57,413 nucleotides of DNA from Candidatus Ancaeobacter aquaticus (GCA_030765405.1 JAVCCP010000054.1:1-57413), one strand, 5' to 3'. Positions 17,242 through 27,326 are shown, counted from the first letter of the stretch. Numbers and translations: made by a program. Notes: generated from the letters alone by a model not told the origin.

Positions 17242-18372
17242 ATGTTACGTTTCTTGACTGCTGGTGAATCACATGGTGAATGCCTTAGCGCTATTCTTGA
17301 AGGTCTTCCTGCTGGATTAAAGATTGATGTAAAAAAAATAAATGTTGATCTTGCCAGACGCCAGTCAGGGTATGGACGTGGTGGAAGGATGGCAATCGAA
17401 AAAGACACGGTTAAGATAGTTTCTGGTCTCCGTAAGGGTGTTACTATTGGGTCTCCTATTGCGATACTTGTCAAAAATAAAGATTTTAAGATAAATGAGT
17501 TACCTAAAGTGACACATCCGCGTCCCGGTCATGCTGACCTTGTCGGTGCATTAAAATATAACAGAAGTGACGTAAGAGATATTTTGGAACGTGCAAGTGC
17601 ACGCGAAACAGCTGCACGTACAGGTGTGGGTGCTCTATGTAAACAGCTTTTGGAAGAGTTTAAGATAATTCTTCTTAGCCATGTTGTTGAAATTGGTGGA
17701 GTGAAGGCGTCTACGCACCATTTAAACTATGCGAAAATTGAAAAGGCTAAAGCAAAATCTCAGCTCAATTGTGCTGATCCTGTTATAGAAAAAAGAATTA
17801 TTTCATCGATCGAAAGAGCAAAAGAAGAAAAGAATACGCTTGGTGGTGTTTTTGAGGTAATAATCAGAAATGTTCCGCCAGGATTAGGCAGTTACATACA
17901 ATGGAATAAAAGACTGGGTGCACGTTTGTCTTATGCTCTCATGGGTATACAGGCTATAAAGGGTGTTGAGATAGGGCTAGGATTTGATTGTGCACGCAAA
18001 CTTGGATCTGACGTACATGATGAGATGTTTCTTTCCGGCAAAAACTTATTGAACGTTAAACGTAAAACAAATAATGCCGGTGGAATTGAAGGTGGAATGT
18101 CAAATGGCGAGGATATTGTTATTCGTGCTGCTATGAAACCTATTGCAACGGTTATGGAACCACTCCAATCTGTTGATATCAAAACAAAAAAGAAATGTTG
18201 TGCAGCTACTGAAAGATCTGATATTTGTGCTGTTCCCGCGGCAAGTGTTGTCGGTGAAGCTATGTGTGCATTTGTTATTGCTGAGGCACTTCTCGAAAAA
18301 TTCGGTGGTGACAGTATGGATGAGGTCTCGAGAAACTATAAATCTTATGTAGGTCAAGTAAAGAAGTTCTAA
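17242..18372 (+). CDS. aroC: Chorismate synthase
   Basis: 376 residues. Converts EPSP to chorismate using reduced FMN. The family signatures are intact: LTAGESHGECL at the N terminus, RRQSGYGRGGRM, HPRPGHADLVGALKY and RASARETAARTGVGA. The length and the absence of an extra flavin domain indicate the monofunctional type that needs a separate flavin reductase. It leads an operon with aroK and aroB. GAGG precedes the ATG. Confidence 0.96.
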   Translation: MLRFLTAGESHGECLSAILEGLPAGLKIDVKKINVDLARRQSGYGRGGRMAIEKDTVKIVSGLRKGVTIGSPIAILVKNKDFKINELPKVTHPRPGHADLVGALKYNRSDVRDILERASARETAARTGVGALCKQLLEEFKIILLSHVVEIGGVKASTHHLNYAKIEKAKAKSQLNCADPVIEKRIISSIERAKEEKNTLGGVFEVIIRNVPPGLGSYIQWNKRLGARLSYALMGIQAIKGVEIGLGFDCARKLGSDVHDEMFLSGKNLLNVKRKTNNAGGIEGGMSNGEDIVIRAAMKPIATVMEPLQSVDIKTKKKCCAATERSDICAVPAASVVGEAMCAFVIAEALLEKFGGDSMDEVSRNYKSYVGQVKKF

Positions 18373-18400
18373 AACTGTTCATAGCGGTGTGCTAATACAT

Positions 18401-18919
18401 ATGTCATTTGATAAGAATATTATATTGTTTGGTTTTATGGGTTCTGGGAAGACCGCTGTGGGTAAAGCGATCGCTCAGACCCTTGGGTTGGAACTGATTG
18501 AAATGGATGAAATTATTGTTCAGCACGAAAATAAATCCATTAATAATATCTTTAAAGAGAATGGTGAGCCATATTTTCGTCAGCTTGAGAGGCGTATCGT
18601 TAAGGAATTAGCCGAAAAAGATGGTATTGTTGTTTCTACAGGAGGCGGAGTAATATTAGACGAAGAGAACCTTAACGATTTCAGGAAAAAGGGTATTCTC
18701 TTTTCTCTGATGGTTTCCCCGGAAGTTGTCTATGAGCGAACAAAAGATGAGGCCCACCGGCCCTTATTAAATGTCCTGGAACCTATGAAGAAAATCACTG
18801 AACTATTGGAATACAGGGAAGCGTTTTATAAAAAGGCTGATCACATTATTGACACAGACACTAAAAGTGTTGAAGATGTTGCTCGTGAGGTAATAGAGCT
18901 CTATAAAGAGAATCAATAG
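18401..18919 (+). CDS. aroK: Shikimate kinase
   Basis: About 172 residues. Phosphorylates shikimate with ATP. Walker A is GFMGSGKT near the N terminus, the substrate residues are in EMDEII, FRQLERR and STGGGVI, and the lid motif is RPLL. The start is taken as ATG at 18401; an in-frame GTG at 18389 is possible, and neither has a good ribosome binding site. It follows aroC by 28 bases and precedes aroB by 24. Confidence 0.94.
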   Translation: MSFDKNIILFGFMGSGKTAVGKAIAQTLGLELIEMDEIIVQHENKSINNIFKENGEPYFRQLERRIVKELAEKDGIVVSTGGGVILDEENLNDFRKKGILFSLMVSPEVVYERTKDEAHRPLLNVLEPMKKITELLEYREAFYKKADHIIDTDTKSVEDVAREVIELYKENQ

Positions 18920-18943
18920 TTATAAAATATTGGAATATATCAT

Positions 18944-20026
18944 ATGAAACAGATTAAAGTGAATCTTGATAAAAGATCGTATAAGATAATAATTGAACAT
19001 GGGGTGTTGTCACGTGCTGGAGAATTGGTGTCAAAACGTGTTTCTTCTAAACGCGGTGTTATTATTACCAATAATACAGTGAGCAAGCTCTATCTTGAGA
19101 AGCTTGAAAAATCTTTTGAATCTGAAGAACTTGATTGTGAAGTGATAAAAATACCTGATGGTGAACAGTATAAGACTTTAAAAACGTGTGAAACAATTTT
19201 TGATAGAATGGTAGATGCTCGTATTGATCGAACAGGTTTTGTTGTTGCTTTGGGCGGTGGCGTTGTCGGTGATATAGCAGGTTATGTTGCATCAACCTAT
19301 ATGCGCGGTATTGAATTTGTTCAAATACCAACGACATTGCTTGCCCATGTTGACAGCAGTGTTGGGGGAAAAGTAGGGGTTAATCTCAAAAAAGGAAAGA
19401 ATCTTGTTGGTTCATTCTACCAGCCAACGATAGTACTCATTGATCCCTCAGTATTGGAAACATTACCTGAAAGAGAATATGCTGCCGGTATCACTGAAGT
19501 AATTAAATACGGCATTATTTGGGAAAAGAGTTTTTTCTCTTATCTTGAGAGAAATATGGACAAGCTCTTAAGTCATGATAATACTGTTTTAGAAAAAGTT
19601 ATAGCGGTATCGTGTGATATTAAAGCAAAAGTCGTTGAAGATGATGAACGTGAAGCAGGCTTGCGTGCAATACTGAATTATGGTCATACGGTTGGTCATG
19701 CTATTGAGTCTGCCACAAATTATAAAAAGTATTTGCATGGTGAAGCAATAAGCATCGGGATGTGTGCTGTATGCTATATGGGTATAGAACTTGGCATGAT
19801 CGATAAAGAAGTATGTGAGAGGATAGAGAAGCTGCTTGTACGTGCAGGGCTTCCTGTTAAAGCTGATGGGCCAAAGGCAAGTAGTGTTATAAAACGACTT
19901 CTTTTAGACAAAAAAGTTAGACAAGGTAAAGTACGATTTGTGTTGCCTCATGAAATCGGTAGAGTGATTATATGTGAAAGTATACCTCATGAGATCGTTA
20001 AACGCTCAGTTGAAAAGGTGCTATAA
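18944..20026 (+). CDS. aroB: 3-dehydroquinate synthase
   Basis: 360 residues. Converts DAHP to 3-dehydroquinate with NAD and a divalent metal. The NAD-binding region GGGVVGDIAGYVASTYMRG, the phosphate loop TTLLAHVDSSVGGK, the metal ligands in YGHTVGHAIE and LHGEAI, and the C-terminal helical domain are all present. It is third in the aroC-aroK-aroB run. The enzymes DAHP synthase, AroQ/AroD and AroA are not in this window. Confidence 0.95.
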   Translation: MKQIKVNLDKRSYKIIIEHGVLSRAGELVSKRVSSKRGVIITNNTVSKLYLEKLEKSFESEELDCEVIKIPDGEQYKTLKTCETIFDRMVDARIDRTGFVVALGGGVVGDIAGYVASTYMRGIEFVQIPTTLLAHVDSSVGGKVGVNLKKGKNLVGSFYQPTIVLIDPSVLETLPEREYAAGITEVIKYGIIWEKSFFSYLERNMDKLLSHDNTVLEKVIAVSCDIKAKVVEDDEREAGLRAILNYGHTVGHAIESATNYKKYLHGEAISIGMCAVCYMGIELGMIDKEVCERIEKLLVRAGLPVKADGPKASSVIKRLLLDKKVRQGKVRFVLPHEIGRVIICESIPHEIVKRSVEKVL

Positions 20027-20070
20027 ATCAGTATTATAGTGCATAGATCAGGTTTAGGACGTTATTGTAT

Positions 20071-21174
20071 ATGGAAAGAAGTGAAGCCCTTTTAGTATTA
20101 AATGCTATTGATGGACTCGGTTCCCTGCGTATTAGGAAGCTTATTGAAGAGTTTGAAACACCAGAGCGTGTGTTGGCGCAAAACAAAAGTTCACTTATGC
20201 AGGTTAGTGGTATAGGAGATGTTATTGCCGGCTCTCTTATAGCATGGGAAAAATCATTTAATTTAGAAAAAGAACTGGATCTTATCTCGTCAGGTGGAGT
20301 TGCCATTGTTTCTTTTTATGATGAATCTTATCCTGCACATCTTAAAGAAATCTATGACCCACCGATTGTCTTATATGTTAAAGGGCAGTTAGATGTCTCC
20401 GGACGTCCGATGATAGGTGTTGTTGGGTCACGATGGGCATCAGTGTATGGAAAAGATACCGCAAAAAAGATATCTGCAGATTTATCTTATCGCGGTTTTA
20501 TTGTTGTGAGTGGTCTTGCCCGTGGCATTGATACCAATGCTCATCAGGGGGCTCTTAACGCAAATGGTTCGACATATGCCGTTTTAGGGAACGGTTTGTC
20601 AACGGTGTATCCGCGGGAAAATAAGTCTTTGGCTGATAAAATAATTTGTGACGGAGCGCTCATATCTGAATTTCCCATGGAAACGATACCTGATAAGAAA
20701 AATTTTCCGAGGCGTAATCGTATCATTAGCGGGTTGTCTCTTGGTGTAGTTGTTGTTGAAGCGGCTAAGAGAAGCGGAGCACTTATTACTGCCCGATATG
20801 CATTAGAACATAATAGAACAGTATGTGCTGTTCCCGGGAGAATTGATATCAGGACATCAGAGGGAACAAACGAACTTATAAAAGATGGGGCCAAGGTTGT
20901 GACTCACGTACAGGATATTGTTGATGAATTTGAATATATTCTTCCTGACATTAGGAAAGTATCGCAAGAGGTAACAACAGAGAGAGCTCCGAGCGTGAAT
21001 CTCACAGAAAATGAAGAACAATTATTCAGGCATATTTCAGAAGATGAAATTTCAATAGATACATTAATACAAAAATGTGGTATCGGAGCGGGTAAGGTCC
21101 TAGGAGGGCTGCTGTCATTAGAGCTTAAGAATCTTATACGTCAATTACCGGGAAAACAATTTGTGAGGATATAA
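20071..21174 (+). CDS. dprA: DNA-processing protein DprA
   Basis: About 367 residues. DprA binds single-stranded DNA and loads RecA during natural transformation. N-terminal HhH/SAM-like region, central Rossmann-type domain with GVVGSRWASVYGK, GLARGIDTNAHQGAL and FPRRNRIISGLSLG, then ALITARYALEHNR and VPG, and a C-terminal winged helix (about 310-367). The ATG at 20071 is chosen over an in-frame TTG at 20065. The stop codon abuts the topA ATG with no gap (21172-21177), so the two are coupled. Confidence 0.94.
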   Translation: MERSEALLVLNAIDGLGSLRIRKLIEEFETPERVLAQNKSSLMQVSGIGDVIAGSLIAWEKSFNLEKELDLISSGGVAIVSFYDESYPAHLKEIYDPPIVLYVKGQLDVSGRPMIGVVGSRWASVYGKDTAKKISADLSYRGFIVVSGLARGIDTNAHQGALNANGSTYAVLGNGLSTVYPRENKSLADKIICDGALISEFPMETIPDKKNFPRRNRIISGLSLGVVVVEAAKRSGALITARYALEHNRTVCAVPGRIDIRTSEGTNELIKDGAKVVTHVQDIVDEFEYILPDIRKVSQEVTTERAPSVNLTENEEQLFRHISEDEISIDTLIQKCGIGAGKVLGGLLSLELKNLIRQLPGKQFVRI

Positions 21175-23277
21175 ATGGGAAAATCAATGGTAATAGTTGA
21201 GTCACCTGCAAAGGCAAAGACAATTAATAAATATCTCGGCAAAGACTATATTGTGAGAGCGTCAATGGGGCATGTACGTGATTTGCCTAAATCTAAGATG
21301 GGTGTTGATCTTGAAAACGGTTTTATCCCGAGCTATATTACGCTTACCCCGAGAAAAAAGATGGTTACCGCATTAAAAAAAGAATTAAAAGATGCTGATA
21401 ATCTGTATCTTGCTCCTGACCCTGATAGAGAAGGGGAGGCTATTGCATGGCATCTTGCAGAAGCACTTGGTTTTGATAAGAAGAAAACGTTCCGGGTAAC
21501 ATTTAATGAGATTACTTCACGAGCGATCAAAGATGCTTTTATCGCTCCCCGTAAAGTTGATATGGATAAAGTTGAGTCACAGCAGGCGCGAAGGATTTTA
21601 GACAGGATTGTGGGGTATAAAATTAGTCCGCTTTTATGGAAAAAGGTTGGAAGCGGGTTAAGCGCTGGACGTGTGCAATCCGTTGCCGTGCGGATTATCT
21701 GTGACCGTGAAGCGGAGATAGAAGGATTTGTAGCGAAAGAGTATTGGTCAATTGAAGTTCTCTTAGAAAAGAAAGATGAGAAAAAAGAACAATTTTGGGC
21801 TGAATTAAAGAAAATTGAAGGTAAAAAAATTGATGTAGACAATGAAAAACATGCTCTTGATATACAAGAGGCAATTATGAAAGAAGAGTTTGTTGTAAAG
21901 GATATTAGGGAACGGCAAAAGAGAGAGAATGCATCTCCACCGTTTATTACCAGTCAGTTGCAACAGGCTGCAGTAAATAAATTCGGATGGTCTATTAATA
22001 ATACAATGAGAATTGCTCAGCAGCTTTACGAAGGTCTTGATATTGGCCCGGATGGCATGACAGGTCTTATAACGTATATGAGAACTGACTCATATAACAT
22101 ATCGCAGCAGGCGAAAGATGAAGCAAAAGAATATATTTTAAAAAATCATGGCGATAAATATATACCGGAAAGCGAAGCTAAATATAAGAAAAAGAAGGGT
22201 GCTCAGGAAGCCCATGAATGTATTCGTCCCAGTTCAGTTTTACTGGATCCCGAGAAGATAAAACAGTATCTTTCATCTGAGCAATACAGACTATATAAAC
22301 TTATATGGCAACGATTCTTAGCTAGTCAGATGGCTCCAGCGGTATATCTTATAATGGCTGTGGATATTGAGGCCGGAAAATGTCTTTTTCATGCGGGTGG
22401 TTCAACCGTGCTTTTTGATGGACATACTGTTGTTAGTAAGCATGATCAAAAGGAAGCTGAAGAAGACGCTGAATCAGCTGAATCAAAAGAGTCATCGGAT
22501 AAAAAGAATAAATATTTGCCACAGCTTACCGTTGGTGAATTGCTCTCAATGATTGAGTGTAAACCTGGTCAGCATTTTACTAAGCCGCCACCACGGTATA
22601 CTGAAGCGACACTTGTTCGAGCATTAGAAGAAAATGGGATCGGTCGACCAAGTACATATGCTCCTACTATTCAGACAATCATTAAACGTTCGTATGTAAC
22701 AAAAGAAAAAAGATCTTTGTTTCCGACAGAACTTGGTAAATCTGTGACACAATTGCTCGTAGATCATTTTCCTCATATAGTCGAGGTTGATTTTACCGCC
22801 GAGATGGAAACATTTTTAGATAATATTGAAAAAGGAAAAATGGGCTGGCAGCGCGTTCTTGAAGATTTTTATGGTCCCTTTGCAAAAACATATGATGAAG
22901 CGGTAGAAAAAATGAAGGATGTTAAAAAAGTTGTCATTGAGACCGATGAAGTCTGTGGAAAATGCGGGAAGCCAATGGTTATTAAGTTGGGCCGTCATGG
23001 CCAGTTTATGGCCTGTAGCGGTTTCCCTGATTGTAAACATACGCGCTCTATACCCACGGGAGTTAAATGCCCTCAATGCGACGGGAACGTAGTGAAAAGA
23101 AAATCTAAAAGAGGGTCTACCTTTTACGGATGTGATCAGTATCCGAACTGTAAATATGTTTCAAAGTTTCTTAATCCACCCAAAAAAGATGAAGATGGAA
23201 ATCAAGAGCAAAAACCGCAAGAAGAAGCTAGTAATCAAGAACAAAAAACACGAGAAGAAGAAAAAAAAGATGATTAG
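21175..23277 (+). CDS. topA: DNA topoisomerase I
   Basis: 700 residues, type IA. Relaxes negative supercoils. An N-terminal Toprim domain (VIVESPAKAKTI, then DPDREGEAIAWH), the active-site Tyr in GLITYMRTDS (about residue 302), and two C-terminal four-Cys zinc ribbons (CGKCG...CSGFPDC and CPQCD...CDQYPNC, about 596-660). The last 30 residues are a Glu/Gln/Lys-rich tail. The tail coding sequence overlaps the start of the next gene by eight bases. Confidence 0.96.
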   Translation: MGKSMVIVESPAKAKTINKYLGKDYIVRASMGHVRDLPKSKMGVDLENGFIPSYITLTPRKKMVTALKKELKDADNLYLAPDPDREGEAIAWHLAEALGFDKKKTFRVTFNEITSRAIKDAFIAPRKVDMDKVESQQARRILDRIVGYKISPLLWKKVGSGLSAGRVQSVAVRIICDREAEIEGFVAKEYWSIEVLLEKKDEKKEQFWAELKKIEGKKIDVDNEKHALDIQEAIMKEEFVVKDIRERQKRENASPPFITSQLQQAAVNKFGWSINNTMRIAQQLYEGLDIGPDGMTGLITYMRTDSYNISQQAKDEAKEYILKNHGDKYIPESEAKYKKKKGAQEAHECIRPSSVLLDPEKIKQYLSSEQYRLYKLIWQRFLASQMAPAVYLIMAVDIEAGKCLFHAGGSTVLFDGHTVVSKHDQKEAEEDAESAESKESSDKKNKYLPQLTVGELLSMIECKPGQHFTKPPPRYTEATLVRALEENGIGRPSTYAPTIQTIIKRSYVTKEKRSLFPTELGKSVTQLLVDHFPHIVEVDFTAEMETFLDNIEKGKMGWQRVLEDFYGPFAKTYDEAVEKMKDVKKVVIETDEVCGKCGKPMVIKLGRHGQFMACSGFPDCKHTRSIPTGVKCPQCDGNVVKRKSKRGSTFYGCDQYPNCKYVSKFLNPPKKDEDGNQEQKPQEEASNQEQKTREEEKKDD

Positions 23278-24157
23278 TTCTCATAGTAATGATTTTTTAA
23301 AATATTTGGATGCCGAGAAAAATGCGTCTATCCATACGATAAAGAATTATGCTGAAGATTTGAAACAATTTGAGTCTTTCCTTGAGTCGCTTTCCAAGGA
23401 GCGTAAAAAAACTCTGCTTTTGACTGATATAGATCACCTAGTATTGAGAAGATTTTTGGTGAAATTTCAATCTTATAATTATTCTAAACGAACCATTGCG
23501 CGGAAATTAGCTACGCTGCGGTCATTCTTTAAGTTTCTCGTTCGAGAGGAAGTGTTAAAGACAAGCCCAATGACAGGGATAAGTTCTCCGAAGCTGAATA
23601 AGCCGCTTCCACATTTCTTAGATGTAAATGAAGTAACAAGATTAATTGAGTCTCCTGATTGCACCGATGTTTCAGGTTTGCGAGATAGGGCTATTATGGA
23701 AATTTTCTATTCAAGTGGTGTAAGAATAAGCGAACTTGTATCACTTGATGTTAATAATGTGGATTTTGTCGGTGAGATCATGAAAGTTCGCGGTAAAGGT
23801 AAGAAAGAACGGCTTGTCCCCATTGGCAATACGGCTATATCTATACTCGTTGATTATCTTAAGAAACGAGAGTCCCAGTCAAATGCTGTCTTTTTGAATA
23901 AATATGGCGATAGGATTACTGTGCGGAGCGTTGAGAGAATGCTGCAAAAATATCTCAGGAAAACTGCTATTGATAAGAATATTTCCCCGCATGCCTTGAG
24001 ACATACATTTGCAACGCATATGCTTGATGCAGGTGCTAATTTACGCGTTGTGCAGGAACTTCTTGGTCATAAAAATTTATCGACGACACAGATATATACA
24101 CATGTGACAGCTGAAAAAATGAAGAAAGTATACGACAAAGCGCATCCACGAGCGTGA
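23270..24157 (+). CDS. xerC: Tyrosine recombinase XerC/XerD
   Basis: About 295 residues, the usual Xer length. Resolves chromosome dimers at dif with a partner Xer and FtsK. The N-terminal SAM-like core-binding domain is followed by the catalytic domain with all expected residues: Arg in GVRISEL, Lys in GKGKKERLVPI, HALRH, LGHKNL and the nucleophile Tyr in TQIYTHV. The start is set at ATG 23270, eight bases inside topA; a longer frame begins at 23132 but would add only a Lys-rich out-of-frame copy of the topA tail. C versus D cannot be decided from motifs; topA-xerC adjacency as in Firmicutes suggests XerC. Confidence 0.9.
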   Translation: MISSHSNDFLKYLDAEKNASIHTIKNYAEDLKQFESFLESLSKERKKTLLLTDIDHLVLRRFLVKFQSYNYSKRTIARKLATLRSFFKFLVREEVLKTSPMTGISSPKLNKPLPHFLDVNEVTRLIESPDCTDVSGLRDRAIMEIFYSSGVRISELVSLDVNNVDFVGEIMKVRGKGKKERLVPIGNTAISILVDYLKKRESQSNAVFLNKYGDRITVRSVERMLQKYLRKTAIDKNISPHALRHTFATHMLDAGANLRVVQELLGHKNLSTTQIYTHVTAEKMKKVYDKAHPRA

Positions 24158-24158
24158 T

Positions 24159-24190
24159 AAGCTATAAGCTGTAAATTTTAAGCTATAAAA
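24159..24190. repeat. Short-word array (AAGCTATAAGCT type)
   Basis: AAGCTATAAGCTGTAAAT followed by TTTAAGCTATAAAA directly after the xerC stop. The same words occur at 43022-43052 and, inverted, at 44291-44318. Confidence 0.55.
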
Positions 24191-24246
24191 AATAAATTAA
24201 AAACAAATCTGCCTTCGGTAGAGATATATTAAATATTGAGAATATT

Positions 24247-25551
24247 ATGATGAGAGTTGTCTATAACGTAGGAATATACATCTATTTTATTATATCGTCC
24301 CCGTACTATATCTTCAGTCTGTTTACAAGGGAAAAATATAGAGCGGGATTTAGGTCGCGATTAGGTTTTATTCCCAAAAAAATTGTTAAACAGGTTAAAG
24401 GTAGAAAATCAATTTGGTTTCATGCTGTTAGTGTTGGAGAAGTGCTTGCCGTTCTCCCATTAATTGAACTTACGAAACAAGTGTTTCCTCAATATCATAT
24501 AGTGTTATCTACAACAACAATGACATCTAACATACTTGCGCGTAATGATGAACGTACGGGTGACATATCTGTTGTTTATTTTCCGCTGGATTTTCCGTGG
24601 GCTGTTAAGAAATTTATGTCGGTTATACATCCACAACTTATTGTATTAACAGAAACTGAAATATGGCCGAACTTTTTAGCGTGTGCGGCAAGTAGGAATA
24701 TTCCCGTTATTCTCGCTAACGGAAGGATTTCACCAAATTCGTTTAAACATTATATTCTCATTAAAGATTTCTTTAAAGAGGTCGTAAAAGATATAGCTTT
24801 GTTTGGAATGCAATCTGAAGAATATAGTCAAAGGATCATCGCTCTTGGTGCCCCGTCAGAACGTGTTGTTGTTACCGGAAACTTGAAGTATGATGCTATG
24901 AAAAAGATTGATACATTAGGTGATGGTAATAATGCTTTGCGGAAAATGCTTAATATACCTGATGATGCGTGTGTTCTTGTCGGGGGAAGTACTCATCCCG
25001 GAGAAGATGAAATATTGATAGATATCTATACACGGTTAAAGACACAGCATAAAAAGTTAACTCTTATTATTGCTCCTAGACATATTGAACGTGCACAATC
25101 GATAAAAAATTATGCTATAGAAAAAGCGACGAAGGTTATTTTAAAAACAAATATTGCCAGTCAGGATAATACCATTTATGATATAATAATACTTGATACT
25201 ATCGGAGAGTTATCTAAAATTTATTCGATAAGTGATATAGTATTTGTTGGTAAGAGTCTTGTTGTCGGTGGGGGGCAAAATATACTAGAGCCGGCATTTT
25301 ATGGTAATGTTGTTGTTTACGGTCCTTTAATGGACAATTTTAAAGAAGAAGCCGCTGAATTATTGCAAGGAGATGGCTCCGTTCAGGTTAAAGATAAAGA
25401 TGAACTTGAGAATTTGTTTCACTCTCTTCTTGCTGACAGTGAACGTATGAAGGTACTAGGCAAGAATGCGGCGCGTATCGTTGAACAATATCGGGGCGGT
25501 ATTTTAGACAAGAATATTACCCTTATTAAAAATATGTTGGAGAAGAGATAG
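24247..25551 (+). CDS. waaA: Kdo transferase (3-deoxy-D-manno-octulosonic acid transferase)
   Basis: 434 residues, GT30. Transfers Kdo from CMP-Kdo to lipid IVA. An N-terminal membrane-associated helix, the acceptor region FHAVSVGEVLAVLPLI containing the catalytic Glu, VYFPLDFPWAVKKF, LTETEIWPNFL, and in the C-terminal half VGGSTHPGEDE and GGGQNILEPAFYG are all typical. The stop codon abuts the next ATG (25549-25554). The product acts at the inner face of the inner membrane. Confidence 0.95.
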   Translation: MMRVVYNVGIYIYFIISSPYYIFSLFTREKYRAGFRSRLGFIPKKIVKQVKGRKSIWFHAVSVGEVLAVLPLIELTKQVFPQYHIVLSTTTMTSNILARNDERTGDISVVYFPLDFPWAVKKFMSVIHPQLIVLTETEIWPNFLACAASRNIPVILANGRISPNSFKHYILIKDFFKEVVKDIALFGMQSEEYSQRIIALGAPSERVVVTGNLKYDAMKKIDTLGDGNNALRKMLNIPDDACVLVGGSTHPGEDEILIDIYTRLKTQHKKLTLIIAPRHIERAQSIKNYAIEKATKVILKTNIASQDNTIYDIIILDTIGELSKIYSISDIVFVGKSLVVGGGQNILEPAFYGNVVVYGPLMDNFKEEAAELLQGDGSVQVKDKDELENLFHSLLADSERMKVLGKNAARIVEQYRGGILDKNITLIKNMLEKR

Positions 25552-26040
25552 ATGGAAATTACACGATTTCTGAAAAAAGGTGCCATTATAGTCAATGCGG
25601 GTGCTCGATCAAGAGATGAGATAATTAAATGTATGGTTAATTCTCTTTGCGGTGAGTATGGACTTGGTGAGAAGCAAGATATAATCTTAGAAACTGTGTA
25701 TGCGCGAGAACAGGATAAATCAACCGGATTAGGGAGTGAACTTGCTATTCCGCATGCGCGTACAGATCTCGTAGATGATATTTATGTTTCAGTGGCAATA
25801 TCACGTGAAGGTATTGAGTGGGAGTCAGATGATAATCTTCCGGTAAAGTATGTTTTTCTTGTTGTTGGAGCTGCCAAAGCTGCTGAAGCATATCTAAAGG
25901 TGCTTGCTGATATATCACGTTTGATCAAAAGAGTTGATATGAAGCAAGGTTTGCTACAGGCAGAGACACCCGATGAGGTGTTACGCATTATCGAGTCCGC
26001 CAAACCTCGTGAGCATCAACATCCGGATGATGCCCAATAA
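25552..26040 (+). CDS. PTS EIIA (PtsN/fructose type) domain protein
   Basis: 162 residues, a single EIIA type-2 domain. The phosphorylatable His is in [10 protein letters not shown] (about residue 68) in the proper context, and the strand YVFLVVGAA follows. No EIIB or EIIC domain is attached. Stand-alone EIIA of this type in diderms is usually regulatory (EIIA-Ntr) rather than a transporter part. It sits between waaA and lpxK with no gap to waaA, which suggests coupling of lipid A and Kdo synthesis to a phosphotransfer signal. That regulatory idea is inference; no HPr or EI is in the window. Confidence 0.85.
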   Translation: MEITRFLKKGAIIVNAGARSRDEIIKCMVNSLCGEYGLGEKQDIILETVYAREQDKSTGLGSELAIPHARTDLVDDIYVSVAISREGIEWESDDNLPVKYVFLVVGAAKAAEAYLKVLADISRLIKRVDMKQGLLQAETPDEVLRIIESAKPREHQHPDDAQ

Positions 26041-26090
26041 CTTGCCTCATTTAGTATGACAATGAAGTTCCAAACCATTTATAAGATTTT

Positions 26091-27230
26091 ATGAAAACAC
26101 AAATTGAAACATATATTATTGACGTTATATATGGCAGGGAAAAAGGCTGGAAAGCTGAAGTTCTCCGTAAAGTCTTGTTTCTTTTCTCTAAACTGTATAG
26201 CGTTATAGTGAGATTGAGACTGTTTTTATATAACTGTGGCGTGTTTAGAAAAAAAACGTTGGGATGTCTTATTATAAGTATCGGTAATATTACTGTTGGG
26301 GGTACGGGTAAAACGCCGCTTGTTGAAATGTTTGCCCGTGAATTAACAATCGGTAAAAGAAAAGTAGCGGTATTATCAAGAGGATATAAAAGAAAGAAAC
26401 ATTTTTCAGTAAAGAATCTACTCAGTAAAGAGTGGTGGATACACAGCCCACTCGTTGTTTCAAATGGTGAAAAGGTGATGCATGGCTCAAAGGATGCTGG
26501 TGATGAACCGTATATGCTCGCAAAAAATCTCAGTGATGTAATTATACTTGTTGATAAAAATAGAGTTAAATCCGGAAGTTACGCAATAGAGAATTATGGT
26601 GTGGATACACTTATTCTTGATGATGGATTTCAGTATCTTCCGCTCAATAGAAGACTGAATATAGTTCTTGTTGATGCAACAAATCCTTTTGGCAACGGCC
26701 ATCTTCTTCCGAGAGGTATTTTACGTGAACCGCTCACTCATTTATCCCGTGCAGATATTTTCTTTATCACTAAAGCAGATGGCAGGGATACGCAGGATAT
26801 CAAGAATCGTTTAAGACAATATAATGAGCGAGCTGAAATAGTAGAATGTTGTTACGAACCAATGCATCTTGTGGAAATGTATTCAAATGAACACAAGGAG
26901 CTTTCAAGCATAGAAAGAAAAAAAGTGGTAGCAGTGACAGCTATTGCTGATCCTGAAGGATTCGAAAGCCTCATAGAACGATTAGGCGGAACAATTGTTA
27001 CGCGGTATCGTTATCCCGATCATCATCGTTTTACTCATAATGAAATAGAGACTGTCGTAGAGACATGTAAAAAAACGGCAGATATCATTTTGATTACTGA
27101 AAAAGATTCGGTAAGATTTCCTATCCTAAAAGATTGTTCTCTTCCAATTGCCTATTTAAAAGTTGAAGTAAAGATTAAAAGCGGGGCGTTAGACTTTAAA
27201 GACTGTGTGTCGCGGCTATGCGAGTATTAA
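26091..27230 (+). CDS. lpxK: Tetraacyldisaccharide 4'-kinase
   Basis: 379 residues. Phosphorylates the 4' position of lipid A disaccharide. N-terminal amphipathic or membrane segment, P-loop ISIGNITVGGTGKTP (the Walker A has the LpxK form), SRGYKRK, DAGDEPYMLA, DDGFQYLPLNR and HHRFTHNE motifs are intact. Inner-membrane associated. It is the last gene of the aroC-to-lpxK run; the next genes are convergent. Confidence 0.95.
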   Translation: MKTQIETYIIDVIYGREKGWKAEVLRKVLFLFSKLYSVIVRLRLFLYNCGVFRKKTLGCLIISIGNITVGGTGKTPLVEMFARELTIGKRKVAVLSRGYKRKKHFSVKNLLSKEWWIHSPLVVSNGEKVMHGSKDAGDEPYMLAKNLSDVIILVDKNRVKSGSYAIENYGVDTLILDDGFQYLPLNRRLNIVLVDATNPFGNGHLLPRGILREPLTHLSRADIFFITKADGRDTQDIKNRLRQYNERAEIVECCYEPMHLVEMYSNEHKELSSIERKKVVAVTAIADPEGFESLIERLGGTIVTRYRYPDHHRFTHNEIETVVETCKKTADIILITEKDSVRFPILKDCSLPIAYLKVEVKIKSGALDFKDCVSRLCEY

Positions 27231-27326
27231 TTTCGTTCATGGCATATCGTTCATAGTTCATCGAAAATATTTATACCATAAAGGCAAATCGAACTACGAA
27301 TCACGAGATACGAACTACGAAATGTT
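27231..27326. repeat. Inverted short-word array between convergent genes
   Basis: Left words (TTCGTTCATGGCATATCGTT then CATAGTTCATCG) are roughly complementary to right words (CGAACTACGAATCACGAGAT then ACGAACTACGAAATG). It separates lpxK from the convergent LysM gene. The words resemble those at 1228-1260. Confidence 0.55.

Noticed and set aside
23132-23269. 46-residue N-terminal extension of the Xer recombinase
   Set aside because: It is an out-of-frame reading of the topA zinc-ribbon and tail; the ATG at 23270 gives a normal-length Xer protein.
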